From an uncultured Pelagibacteraceae bacterium (lineage in GTDB: Bacteria; Pseudomonadota; Alphaproteobacteria; Pelagibacterales; Pelagibacteraceae), in the NCBI GenBank assembly GCA_902522525.1, contig CABYVU010000003.1, forward strand, positions 1-64,000: a DNA stretch of 64,000 nt, given 5' to 3'. The notes below the pieces were generated by a model that worked only from the letters and a program-made list of their open reading frames with translations, had not been told where the DNA came from and ran no database searches. Below are positions 45,046-53,897 of this stretch, piece after piece; the stretch's first letter is position 1; each line of letters starts with the position of its first letter. Both the position numbers and the translations under genes were made by a program.

Positions 45046-46641
45046 ATGAAATATTTAGACGCATTAATTATTGGTGCTGGATTTTCAGGTTTATATCAGC
45101 TTCACTGTTTGAGAGATAAATTAAAATTAAATACTCTAGTTATCGAGGAGGGAAAAGATATTGGGGGCACATGGTATTGGAATACATATCCAGGAGCACG
45201 TTGTGACTCTGAAAGTTTTACCTATGGTTTTACTTTTTCTGCAAAAATTTTTAAAAATTGGACTTGGAAAGAAAGATATCCAAAGCAAAATGTAATTTTA
45301 AAATATCTAAAATATTTTTCAAATGAACTAAAATTAAAAAAAAATATAGTTTTTAACGAAAAAGTAATTTCAGCAAAATATATAGAAAAAAATAATTTAT
45401 GGAAAATTCAAACAAATAATAATAAAAAATATTACACCAAATATTTAATATGTGCTGTTGGATCTTTGTCATCTATAAATCTTCCAAAGATAAAAGGAAT
45501 TAATCAGTTTAAAGGTCAATTACATCATAGTGGAAGATGGCCCAGAAAAAAAATAAACTTTAAAAACAAAATTGTAGGACAAGTAGGAACTGGTTCTACT
45601 GGAATTCAGATAGCACCTGAAATTGCAAAAAAAGCTAAAAAATTAATTTTATTTCAAAGATCACCAAACTTTAGCATTCCAGCAAGAAATAGAAAACTAA
45701 CTAAAGAAAATATTAACAATTATAAAAAAAATTTCAAAAGACTCAGAAATTTTTTAAAAAGAACTCCTGGAGGACATCCTTTTGAATTTCCTAAAAAATC
45801 AGCCTTTGATTTTAACGAGACAAAAAGAAATTTACTTTATGAAAAATCTTGGCAGTATGGAACTCTATCTTTTAGGGCAACATTTAATGATATAGTAAAA
45901 AATATCAAAGCAAATCAAACAGCAGTTAGCTTTATAAAGAGTAAAATATATTCAACAGTAAAAAATAAAAAATATGCTGATATATTAACTAATTTTGACC
46001 ATCCTTTTACAGCTAAAAGACCTACTTTAAATACAAATTATTATGAGATGTTTAATAAAAAAAATGTCGAATTAGTTGACTTAAAGGAAAGTCCAATAGT
46101 TAAAATAACTAAAAGAGGCATTAAAACTAAAAAAAGTGAATACATTTTGGATAAAATTATTTTTGCAACAGGTTTTGATGCATTAACTGGATCAATTTTA
46201 AAACTAAATATAACTGGTAAAAAAGGTATAAATTTATCTAAATTTTGGAGCGAAGGTCCTAAAAGTTTCTTAGGCCTTCTTGTTCCAAATTTTCCAAATT
46301 TATTTATTGTGAGTGGGCCTGGCAGCCCATCAGTTTTAACAAATGTTCCAGTACAAATAGAGCAACATGTTAAATGGATTACGAATTGCATTAAATATTT
46401 AGAAAAAAATAAAAAAAAAAGGATTGAAACTAGCAATCTTGCAGCAAAAAAATGGCAAAAAGAAATTATGAATTCTGTTAAAAAAACATTGTTCATGAAA
46501 GCTAAAAGCTCATGGTATAAAGGCGACAATATACCTGGTAAACCAAAGACTTTTTTACCTTATCCTGGTGGAATGCCAAAATATAGAAATGAATGCATAA
46601 AAGTTGAAAAGAACAAATATAAAGAATTAAAAATATCATAA
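45046..46641 (+). CDS. Baeyer-Villiger-type flavin monooxygenase
   Basis: A 531-residue FAD/NADPH monooxygenase: FAD motif IIGAGFSGLYQLHCL near residue 8, GGTWYWNTYPGARCD near 39, and the exact Baeyer-Villiger fingerprint F-x-G-x3-H-x3-W-P as FKGQLHHSGRWP (residues 154-165), then GTGSTGIQIAPEIA for NADPH. It would insert oxygen next to a ketone (cyclohexanone/phenylacetone monooxygenase group). No signal peptide. It is followed one base later by an FKBP fusion gene. Confidence 0.9.
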   Translation: MKYLDALIIGAGFSGLYQLHCLRDKLKLNTLVIEEGKDIGGTWYWNTYPGARCDSESFTYGFTFSAKIFKNWTWKERYPKQNVILKYLKYFSNELKLKKNIVFNEKVISAKYIEKNNLWKIQTNNNKKYYTKYLICAVGSLSSINLPKIKGINQFKGQLHHSGRWPRKKINFKNKIVGQVGTGSTGIQIAPEIAKKAKKLILFQRSPNFSIPARNRKLTKENINNYKKNFKRLRNFLKRTPGGHPFEFPKKSAFDFNETKRNLLYEKSWQYGTLSFRATFNDIVKNIKANQTAVSFIKSKIYSTVKNKKYADILTNFDHPFTAKRPTLNTNYYEMFNKKNVELVDLKESPIVKITKRGIKTKKSEYILDKIIFATGFDALTGSILKLNITGKKGINLSKFWSEGPKSFLGLLVPNFPNLFIVSGPGSPSVLTNVPVQIEQHVKWITNCIKYLEKNKKKRIETSNLAAKKWQKEIMNSVKKTLFMKAKSSWYKGDNIPGKPKTFLPYPGGMPKYRNECIKVEKNKYKELKIS

Positions 46642-46642
46642 A

Positions 46643-47386
46643 ATGAGAACTGTAAAATTTTTAATAGTATATTTATTTTTAACAACCAATTTACTTTCAG
46701 CAGAGATAGAAATTTTAGTTGATAAACCAGGCGAGGGAAAAAAAATTATTAATCATTCTTGGGTACAAATTGAATATACTGGTTCATTTATTGATGGAAA
46801 AGTTTTTGATACTAACGTTGGAAAAGATAGACCTTTAGTGGTTCAAATAGGAATGAGAGAAGTTATACCTGGTTTTGAAATGGGTATAGTTGGAACAAAT
46901 AAAGGTACAATCAGAAAAATTAAAATTCCCTCAGAATTGGCATATGGTTCCTCAGGAGCTGGAGATGTAATACCTCCAAATTCAGATCTTATTTTTGAAT
47001 TTAAGATTATTGATGTTTTGGATCCAAATTATAATTTAATTTCATCTGATCAATTAAAAAATTTATTAGATAATAATGCAGTTGTTTTAGATATTCGAAC
47101 AGACGATCAATGGAAAAAAACTGGTGTAATTAAAGGATCATTTCAAGAGACTGCGTTTGATAAAAATGGAAAATTTAATGTTTATTTAATGGATAGAGTT
47201 AGAGCTTTAGCTGGTGCAGAGTCTCAAAATATTGAAATTATTTTCGTTAGCAATGATGGAGAGACTGCATCAATTTTAGGTAATGCCTTTGCAGAGGACC
47301 TAGGTTTTAAAAATGTATACGTTTTAAAGGGCGGAATAAAAGCTTGGATTAACGAGGAAAAAGCATTAGTTTCCTTTTTAAAATAA
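46643..47386 (+). CDS. Exported FKBP-type prolyl isomerase fused to a degenerate rhodanese domain
   Basis: A 247-residue protein: signal peptide to about residue 20 (LLSA-EIE), FKBP domain at about 30-126 (VQIEYTGSFIDGKVFDTN, VIPGFEMGIVGTNKG, PSELAYGSSGAGDVIPPNSDL), and a rhodanese fold at about 133-247 (VVLDIRTDDQW, YVLKGGIKAWINE). The active-site loop reads IIFVSNDGETAS, with Ser203 where the catalytic Cys should be, and the whole protein has no Cys, so the rhodanese half cannot transfer sulfur. It may be a binding module for periplasmic folding. Confidence 0.9.
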   Translation: MRTVKFLIVYLFLTTNLLSAEIEILVDKPGEGKKIINHSWVQIEYTGSFIDGKVFDTNVGKDRPLVVQIGMREVIPGFEMGIVGTNKGTIRKIKIPSELAYGSSGAGDVIPPNSDLIFEFKIIDVLDPNYNLISSDQLKNLLDNNAVVLDIRTDDQWKKTGVIKGSFQETAFDKNGKFNVYLMDRVRALAGAESQNIEIIFVSNDGETASILGNAFAEDLGFKNVYVLKGGIKAWINEEKALVSFLK

Positions 47387-47404
47387 CGTCAAGTCATTTA
47401 TAAA

Positions 47405-48184
47405 ATGAAGCTTAAAGATAGAGTAGCAATAGTTACAGGTGGAGGCAAAGGTATAGGCGAAGAAATTTGCTTGGGTCTAGCAAAAGAGGGCGCTAAGATT
47501 GTTATAGCAGAAATAGATATTACAAATTCAGAAAATGCTAAAAAAAAGATTCTAGATACAGGCAGTGAAGCAATAATCGTTAAAACTGACGTCTCTAAAA
47601 AAGATAGTATTAATGAAATGGTAGAAAAAACCATTCAAACATTTGGAAAAATTGATATCCTTATAAATAACGCAGGCATAAGACATGTAAAAAAATTGTT
47701 AGATCATACTAAACAGGACTGGGACGATATGATTTCAGTTAATCTTACAGCGCCATTTCTTGCAAGTCAGGCTGTAATTCCTCACATGATTAAAAATGGT
47801 AAGGGAAAAATTATAAACTTTGGTTCCATAGCTAGTTTTATGGGTAGACCTGATAGAGTAGGTTATGTTGCAGCTAAAAGTGGGGTACTAGGATTAACGA
47901 GAGCATTGTCTGTTGATCTTACTGGAAAAAATATAAACGTAAATACTATTTGTCCAGGATTAATATCAACTCCTTTTAACCAAAAATATGCTGAAGATCC
48001 AAAACATGGCAAAGCCTGGGGAAAAGAAACGGTTGTAGGAAGATGGGGGCAACCAAAAGATATTGTAGGAGCAGCAGTATTTTTATCAAGTGATGAATCA
48101 GACTTTATAAACGGATCTGAAATTAAAATTGATGGTGGATGGCTTTCTTCTAAGGTTAGAAAAGGAGAATTAGATAATGGGTAG
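47405..48184 (+). CDS. Short-chain dehydrogenase/reductase (first gene of TRAP-linked operon)
   Basis: A 259-residue classical SDR: VTGGGKGIGEEICLGLAKEG near residue 11, NNAGIRHVKKLL near 89, Ser in INFGSIASFMGRP, YVAAKSGVLGLTRAL near 156, and INGSEIKIDGGWLSS near the end. It overlaps the aldehyde dehydrogenase gene by eight bases and begins a run leading to a TRAP transporter at 50745, suggesting a common imported substrate that is oxidised stepwise. Confidence 0.91.
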   Translation: MKLKDRVAIVTGGGKGIGEEICLGLAKEGAKIVIAEIDITNSENAKKKILDTGSEAIIVKTDVSKKDSINEMVEKTIQTFGKIDILINNAGIRHVKKLLDHTKQDWDDMISVNLTAPFLASQAVIPHMIKNGKGKIINFGSIASFMGRPDRVGYVAAKSGVLGLTRALSVDLTGKNINVNTICPGLISTPFNQKYAEDPKHGKAWGKETVVGRWGQPKDIVGAAVFLSSDESDFINGSEIKIDGGWLSSKVRKGELDNG

Positions 48185-49694
48185 TTTTGAAAAAAATTAT
48201 GAATTAGCTCTTAATAATGCAAAAAGATTATCAGATAAAATTTTAATAGATGGTAAATTAATTTCTGCTCAAAGCGATAAAAAAATACAAGTCTTAAACC
48301 CTAGCACAGGAGAGAATATTGGTTCAGCACCACAATGTGATAAAAACGATGTTAATATTGCAGTCGAGTCTGCTTTTAAAGCATTTCAAAAATGGAAAAA
48401 AATACCAGCACGTGAAAGAGGAAAGATGGTTACTGCAGGCGCGAGGAGATTAGAGGAAAGAAAATCTGAAATTGAGACATTGCTTTCATTAGATACTGGT
48501 AATGCTTTAAGAACTCAAGCTGTGCCAGAAACCGCTGCATCTATTGAGCTAACAAATATGTTCGCAGGCCTATCAGGAGAGTTAAAGGGCGAGAATTATC
48601 CACCTAATATCCCAAATACCATTCATTATACTACAAGAGATCCAATTGGTGTCGTTTGTGCAATTGTACCATGGAATGCTCCTTTATTTTTAACAGTTGC
48701 TAAAATTGCTCCAGCAATAGTTGCTGGTAACAGCGTTGTGTTAAAAACAGCTGAACAGGCACCTTTTTGCGCTTTACTGTTATCTGAAATATTCCAACAA
48801 GAACTTCCGCCAGGAGTTTTAAATGTTATTTCAGGGTATGGAGAAGAGTGTGGTGAACCTTTGGTAACTCATGAAAAGGTAAGAAAAGTAACTTTTACGG
48901 GATCTTTTTCTGTTGGAAAAATCATTGCTGAAAAAGCTGCTCCGAAATTATGTCCTGTAACTTTAGAACTTGGAGGAAAAAATCCAAATATAATAATGAG
49001 TGACGCTGATTTAGATATTGCAATTCAAGGTGTAATTGACGGTATGAGGTATACCCGTCAAGGACAAGCATGTACTGCGGGGTCTAGAGTTTATATTCAG
49101 GAAAAAATTTATGATAAAGTTATCAATGGTGCAGTTGAAAAATTAAGTAAACTAAAAATGGGAAATGCTTTAGATGAAGTATCTGATATAGGAGCGATTA
49201 TCTCAGAGGAGCAACTAAAAAGAACTTTGTATTATATGGATATAGCAAAACAAACTTCTTCAGCTAAAGTTGTACATGGTGGCAATCAACCAACAGGTAG
49301 TGATTATAAAAATGGTTTCTTTTATGAACCCACACTGATGTCAGGTGTACCGGTAGACTCTCCTGTTTGTCAGGAAGAAATTTTTGGGCCAGTAGCTTGT
49401 GCTATTCCATTTAAAACATTTGAAGAAGTAATGCAAAGTGCTAATGATACACCATTTGGATTATCAGCTGTTCTTTGGACTCAAAATTTGTCTAGAGCAC
49501 TAGAGTTTGTTGAAGATATTGAAGCAGGATTTGTTCAAGTAAACCAATGCGTTGCTCCAAGAGCAAATGTATCTTATGGTGGTTTAAAAATGAGTGGTCT
49601 AGGTAAAGAATATGCGTTTGATAGTATGATAAATCATTTTACTCAAAGCAAAACAGTTTTGATAAATCGAGGAAAATCAAATATAGATAGTTAA
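48177..49694 (+). CDS. NAD(P)-dependent aldehyde dehydrogenase
   Basis: A 505-residue ALDH: IVPWNAPLFLTVAKIAPAI near residue 164, catalytic Glu in TLELGGKNPNI near 264, catalytic Cys in RQGQACTAGSR near 299, and EEIFGPVACAIPF near 404. It oxidises an aldehyde to a carboxylate. Family details suggest a betaine/4-trimethylaminobutyraldehyde or aromatic aldehyde type rather than an acylating methylmalonate-semialdehyde enzyme, but substrate is open. Followed two bases later by a beta-hydroxyacid dehydrogenase. Confidence 0.93.
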   Translation: MGSFEKNYELALNNAKRLSDKILIDGKLISAQSDKKIQVLNPSTGENIGSAPQCDKNDVNIAVESAFKAFQKWKKIPARERGKMVTAGARRLEERKSEIETLLSLDTGNALRTQAVPETAASIELTNMFAGLSGELKGENYPPNIPNTIHYTTRDPIGVVCAIVPWNAPLFLTVAKIAPAIVAGNSVVLKTAEQAPFCALLLSEIFQQELPPGVLNVISGYGEECGEPLVTHEKVRKVTFTGSFSVGKIIAEKAAPKLCPVTLELGGKNPNIIMSDADLDIAIQGVIDGMRYTRQGQACTAGSRVYIQEKIYDKVINGAVEKLSKLKMGNALDEVSDIGAIISEEQLKRTLYYMDIAKQTSSAKVVHGGNQPTGSDYKNGFFYEPTLMSGVPVDSPVCQEEIFGPVACAIPFKTFEEVMQSANDTPFGLSAVLWTQNLSRALEFVEDIEAGFVQVNQCVAPRANVSYGGLKMSGLGKEYAFDSMINHFTQSKTVLINRGKSNIDS

Positions 49695-49696
49695 AT

Positions 49697-50623
49697 ATGA
49701 CAGATCAAATTGCTTTCATAGGAGTTGGAAATATGGGTAATCCCATGGCTGACCAGTTAGTTAAAGCTGGAAAAAAAGTTAAAGCTTATGATGTTTCTTC
49801 TGAAATGATACAAAAAGCAAAAGAAGCAAATTTAAACGTAGTAGAAACTTTAGATGAAGTACTCGAGGGTGCAAATTTTATAATTTCAATGTTACCTGAG
49901 GGAAAACATGTTAAGTCACTTTTTTTAGGTGAGGAAGGAATAATCGATAAAATATCAAAAGATGCATTAATTATAGATTGTTCAACAATCGATATAGAAA
50001 CTTCGTTATTACTCGGCAAAGAAGCTAAAAGTAGAGGTATCAGAATGATTGATGCACCTGTTACAGGAGGTGTTATGGGTGCAAGAGTAGGCAAACTCAA
50101 TTTTTTAGTTGGTGGAGATGACGAGTCTGTAAACTTAGCAAGACCATTAATGGACATTATGGGTCAAAAAATTTTGCACGCTGGACCCCAAGGAAGTGGT
50201 GTTGGAGTTAAAATCTGTAATAATATGTCCTTAGGTATTTCAATGATAGCTGCATCAGAGGCATTAATGTTAGCAAAAAGACTCAAGATGGATTTAAAAA
50301 AAGTCCATGAAATAATGAAAAATGCATCTGGAAATAATTGGGCCCTATCGACTTACACTCCCTTACCGAATTTAACGGATGGCGTTCCTTCAAATAATAA
50401 ATACAGACCTGGTTTTTCTGCTGCAATGATGACAAAAGATTTAAAATTAGCAAATGATGCTGCAAAATCAGTAAGCGCATCAACCCCTTTAGGAAAACAT
50501 GCTTTAGAAATTTTTTCAGAATTTTGTAACGAGGGAGAGTCTGAAACTGATTATTCAGGTATATCGAAAAAAATTGGTGGTGATGCGTGGGATTACCCTT
50601 TTGACCCAAAAGGCAAAGATTAG
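49697..50623 (+). CDS. 3-hydroxyisobutyrate dehydrogenase-family reductase
   Basis: A 308-residue beta-hydroxyacid dehydrogenase: IAFIGVGNMGNPMADQLVKAG at the N-terminus, substrate motif DAPVTGGVMGARVGKLNFLVGG near residue 118, and the catalytic Lys in GVKICNNMSLG near 170. With the SDR and aldehyde dehydrogenase before it, it suggests a path through a hydroxyacid and a semialdehyde. A paralogue lies at 59311-60165. Confidence 0.92.
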   Translation: MTDQIAFIGVGNMGNPMADQLVKAGKKVKAYDVSSEMIQKAKEANLNVVETLDEVLEGANFIISMLPEGKHVKSLFLGEEGIIDKISKDALIIDCSTIDIETSLLLGKEAKSRGIRMIDAPVTGGVMGARVGKLNFLVGGDDESVNLARPLMDIMGQKILHAGPQGSGVGVKICNNMSLGISMIAASEALMLAKRLKMDLKKVHEIMKNASGNNWALSTYTPLPNLTDGVPSNNKYRPGFSAAMMTKDLKLANDAAKSVSASTPLGKHALEIFSEFCNEGESETDYSGISKKIGGDAWDYPFDPKGKD

Positions 50624-50706
50624 CTATTAAACCTCAAGTTGCATATTCAATTTATGTAACAATTTAACGTTTTACATTTCTCAACCAATAATATTAACTT
50701 AAGGTA

Positions 50707-50723
50707 TTATTAAGTCTTAATAA
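50707..50723. promoter_or_regulatory. Perfect palindrome in the TRAP-transporter leader
   Basis: TTATTAAG-T-CTTAATAA is an exact 8-1-8 inverted repeat 21 bases before the ATG of the TRAP binding-protein gene. The one-base spacer is too small for an RNA hairpin loop, so a dimeric repressor site is the likelier reading. The 121-base gap here marks a new transcript start after the dehydrogenase genes. Confidence 0.6.
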
Positions 50724-50744
50724 CAATAAAGAGAGGGATATATA

Positions 50745-51833
50745 ATGAAAAAAATCACATCAATGATTTTAGCTTTAGTATTTGCAGTTTCAGTAATTGG
50801 TTCTGCATCTGCTAAAACATTAAAAATCCAACTTACTTTTCCAAAAACATCTTACGATGGACAAATCGTAAAAATGTGGACTGATAGAGTAACAAAATTA
50901 ACACGAGGTGAGTTAAAATTTGAACTTTTATCAAAAGGTGAAGTTGTTGGAATGAAAGAAACACTAGAAGCCGTTGACAAAGGTCTAGTAGATGGTGGTG
51001 CAGCATGGACTCACTACTGGTCAAACTATCACCCAGCTGCGATGTTATTTGGTTCGCCAGTTGCTGGTGGAGGAATTGGTTTAAGTACTAAATCTTGGTT
51101 AGCTTGGTACTTCGACAATGGTGGTAAAGAGTTATACGACCAATTGTGGACCGAAATGGGAATGAATGTTAAAGGTTTCGTGATGGCATCATCTGGACCA
51201 GAGGCATTAGGTTGGTTTAAAGAGCCGATCAAGAATATGGATGATTTCAGAAAATACAGATTCAGAACTCCTCCAGGAATTCCAGGACAAACATACAAAG
51301 ATATCGGAATTGCATCAGTATCTTTATCAGGTGGTGATATTTTACCAGCGCTTGAAAAAGGAACAATTGATGCTGCAGAGTGGTGTTGTCCAAAACCAGA
51401 CTCAGTATTTGGTTTCCAAAAAGTTCTAAAAAACTATTATCTACAAGGTCTTCACCAAAACGTTGTAAATGGAGACATTTATATAAATGGTGATGTTTAT
51501 AATTCTTTAACTGATCATCAAAAATATGCAATGGAAGTTGCATCTGAAGCTATGATCACAAGAAATATTACAAACAGAGCTGTAGAAAATGGAAAAGCGT
51601 TAATTGATCTTACTCAAAATCATGGTGTAAAACTATGGGATACACCGGCTGATTATTTCACTGAGTACATGAACGCTGCTCAAGCTACTCTTAAAAAGAA
51701 TGCAGCAGAAAATGCTTTCTTTAAACAAGTTTACGAGCACATGACAGAGCACGCAAAAGTTGTAGTACCTTTTATTGCACAAATGGAAACATCTGATGCA
51801 TCAATTGGATCTGCATTTGCAGCACAACAATAA
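50745..51833 (+). CDS. TRAP transporter substrate-binding protein (DctP family)
   Basis: A 362-residue periplasmic protein with signal peptide (cleavage after GSASA, about residue 23). DctP features: the carboxylate-binding Arg in RKYRFRTPPGIPGQ near residue 172, and IDAAEWCCPKPDSVFG near 206. A GAGAGGG ribosome-binding site precedes the ATG. It should bind an organic acid for the DctQ/DctM proteins. The tandem Cys-Cys is unusual in this position. A strong terminator follows. Confidence 0.94.
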   Translation: MKKITSMILALVFAVSVIGSASAKTLKIQLTFPKTSYDGQIVKMWTDRVTKLTRGELKFELLSKGEVVGMKETLEAVDKGLVDGGAAWTHYWSNYHPAAMLFGSPVAGGGIGLSTKSWLAWYFDNGGKELYDQLWTEMGMNVKGFVMASSGPEALGWFKEPIKNMDDFRKYRFRTPPGIPGQTYKDIGIASVSLSGGDILPALEKGTIDAAEWCCPKPDSVFGFQKVLKNYYLQGLHQNVVNGDIYINGDVYNSLTDHQKYAMEVASEAMITRNITNRAVENGKALIDLTQNHGVKLWDTPADYFTEYMNAAQATLKKNAAENAFFKQVYEHMTEHAKVVVPFIAQMETSDASIGSAFAAQQ

Positions 51834-51843
51834 GTAACTTTAT

Positions 51844-51877
51844 AAAAAACGGGGATTTAACTAATCCCCGTTTTTTT
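51844..51877 (+). terminator. Intrinsic terminator between dctP and dctQ
   Basis: Fourteen-base-pair perfect stem: AAAAAACGGGGATT (51844-51857) with AATCCCCGTTTTTT (51863-51876), five-base loop, seven T residues. It lies 10 bases after the binding-protein stop and 33 bases before dctQ: the strongest terminator in the window. Confidence 0.95.
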
Positions 51878-51909
51878 AACAATTTAATTTTAAATATTAT
51901 ACTTGTTCA

Positions 51910-52566
51910 ATGGTTGATAAAGATAAAGAACCTAAAGTTAAAGAAAATCTAGATATTACTGACGAATTAATTGCTGAAAGAAGAACAAGTACAAAAATGC
52001 CTGAGGACATGATTCCTTGGATGGCAAAAACAATCGAATTTATTGACTCAAAAATGCTTTTATCAGGCAAAATAATAATGTGGATTACAATTCCACTTAT
52101 TTATGCAATGATACATGAAGTAATTGGAAGACATTTTTTTAATAGACCTACACTTTGGTCTTTTGATATTAGCAGAATGCTAGCAGGGGCTTTGTTCATG
52201 CTTGGTGCAGCATATACATTATCAAAAGGTATTCATATAAGAGCTGACTTTCTATACAGAAATTGGACAGTTAAAAATCAGGCTAGAGTTGATCTATTTT
52301 TATATCTTTTATTTTTTATACCAGGTTTCTTAGTATTTTTTTATGTAAGTTTTGATTATGCTTACACATCGATTTGTGGAAGATCAAATCTTGAAGAATG
52401 TTTAGGTGGAAAAGTAAGAATCCAAAGAGCCATGGACACCACATGGATGCCAATAATGTGGCCACTAAAAAGTTGTATGCCAATTGGAGCCTTTTTACTT
52501 TTAGTCCAAGGTTTTTCTGAAATACTTAAAACATATTATGCTTTTGTGAAAGGAAGATGGCCTTAA
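51910..52566 (+). CDS. TRAP transporter small permease (DctQ family)
   Basis: A 218-residue membrane protein with four helices after a 50-residue hydrophilic N-terminus (TDELIAERRTSTKMPEDM), longer than usual DctQ. FDISRMLAGALFMLGAAYTLSKGIHIRADFLY near residue 92 is the typical DctQ core. The last 10 bases overlap dctM. It acts with DctM in sodium-driven uptake. Confidence 0.92.
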   Translation: MVDKDKEPKVKENLDITDELIAERRTSTKMPEDMIPWMAKTIEFIDSKMLLSGKIIMWITIPLIYAMIHEVIGRHFFNRPTLWSFDISRMLAGALFMLGAAYTLSKGIHIRADFLYRNWTVKNQARVDLFLYLLFFIPGFLVFFYVSFDYAYTSICGRSNLEECLGGKVRIQRAMDTTWMPIMWPLKSCMPIGAFLLLVQGFSEILKTYYAFVKGRWP

Positions 52567-53897
52567 TGGAATTCTTTTCACCAGAAATAATTGGCGCAAT
52601 AATGATTGGTTGCATGTTGTTTGCAATTTTCGTTGGATTTCCTATTTCATTTACGTTGATTTTTTTAGGTCTTGTTTTTGGTTATTGGGGATTTGGAAAG
52701 TTAGTTTTCTATTTAATGACCTTGCAATTTAATATGATAATGACCGAGAATACCCTGGCCGCCGTTCCACTCTTTATATTTATGGGAATTTTGATGGAGC
52801 AAGCTGGACTGATGGAAAGATTATTTAACGCGGTACAATTAATGCTCTCAAAAACTAGAGGTGCATTATTTTATGCTGTTATGTTTGTATCAACTATTTT
52901 TGCAGCAGCAACTGGGATTGTTGGAGCATCTGTAACAATTTTGGGAATTATGGCTGGAAAAACTATGATCAGGACAGGATATGACACCAGACTTTCAGCG
53001 GGTTTAATTTGTGCTGGAGGTACTTTAGGAATTTTAATTCCTCCAAGTATTATGTTAGTTGTTATGGGTCCTGTATTAGAAATACCAGTTACAGATTTAT
53101 TCGCAGCCGCAATCATCCCAGGAATTCTTTTAGCATTTTTGTATGCCGCTTACACAACGCTAAGATGTTTTTTAAATCCTAAACTTGGTCCTGTATTACC
53201 AGCTTCAGAACGACCAAAAAATATGGCTAAGGTTTGGTATGAGTTTTTAATGGGTTTAATTCCTCCTGCAGGTTTAGTTTTCTTTGCCTTAGGAAGTATT
53301 TTATTTGGTCTTGCAACTCCAACTGAAGGTGCCGGCATGGGAGCTTTTGGAGCAATACTTTTAGCACTGGCATATAAAAAACTTACTTATCACGGTCTGA
53401 AAGAAGCTCTATTGAAAACATTAGAGATAACAGCATTAATTATGTTTTTAGTTGCAGCCTCAAATTTCTTTGGTGCGGTATTTTCAAAATTAGGAACTCC
53501 ATCTCTATTAACAGACTTCTTATTAAATCTTGATGTAAATAAATATGTGATTTTAGCGATTATAATGGCTGCAATATTTTTACTAGGTTGGCCTTTAGAA
53601 TGGGTTCCAATAGTATTAATAGTTTTACCAATAGTTCTACCTTTAATTTTAGAATTAGGTTTTAACTTAACTTGGTTTGCTATTCTTGTAGCTGTCAATT
53701 TACAAACCGCCTGGCTATCTCCACCTGTAGCTTTATCAGCTTATTTCTTAAAAGGTGTCGTACCTCAATGGGATTTAAAAGATATATATTTAGGTATGAT
53801 GCAATTTATGGTTATTCAATTAATTGGCTTAATATTAATTATTATGTTTCCCCAAATAGCATTATGGTTGCCAAGTATAATGTATCCTAGCCCTTAG
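52557..53897 (+). CDS. TRAP transporter large permease (DctM family)
   Basis: A 446-residue membrane protein with about twelve helices. Conserved DctM motifs: AVPLFIFMGILMEQAGLMERLF near residue 66, GASVTILGIMAGKTMIRTGYD near 123, GTLGILIPPSIMLVVMGPV near 154, and ATPTEGAGMGAFGA near 256. It is the secondary-transport channel. The last 11 bases overlap the convergent EamA gene. Confidence 0.94.
   Translation: MALMEFFSPEIIGAIMIGCMLFAIFVGFPISFTLIFLGLVFGYWGFGKLVFYLMTLQFNMIMTENTLAAVPLFIFMGILMEQAGLMERLFNAVQLMLSKTRGALFYAVMFVSTIFAAATGIVGASVTILGIMAGKTMIRTGYDTRLSAGLICAGGTLGILIPPSIMLVVMGPVLEIPVTDLFAAAIIPGILLAFLYAAYTTLRCFLNPKLGPVLPASERPKNMAKVWYEFLMGLIPPAGLVFFALGSILFGLATPTEGAGMGAFGAILLALAYKKLTYHGLKEALLKTLEITALIMFLVAASNFFGAVFSKLGTPSLLTDFLLNLDVNKYVILAIIMAAIFLLGWPLEWVPIVLIVLPIVLPLILELGFNLTWFAILVAVNLQTAWLSPPVALSAYFLKGVVPQWDLKDIYLGMMQFMVIQLIGLILIIMFPQIALWLPSIMYPSP

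Noticed and set aside
46041..46529. A 162-codon open frame on the minus strand
   Set aside because: It lies wholly inside the monooxygenase gene, whose motifs are unambiguous in the other strand; long antisense frames are expected in AT-rich coding DNA poor in TTA/CTA/TCA triplets in that phase.
47405..50623. SDR/aldehyde dehydrogenase/reductase set as a sulfoquinovose Entner-Doudoroff pathway
   Set aside because: The lactonase, dehydratase and aldolase of that pathway are missing from the window, and three dehydrogenases alone are not diagnostic.
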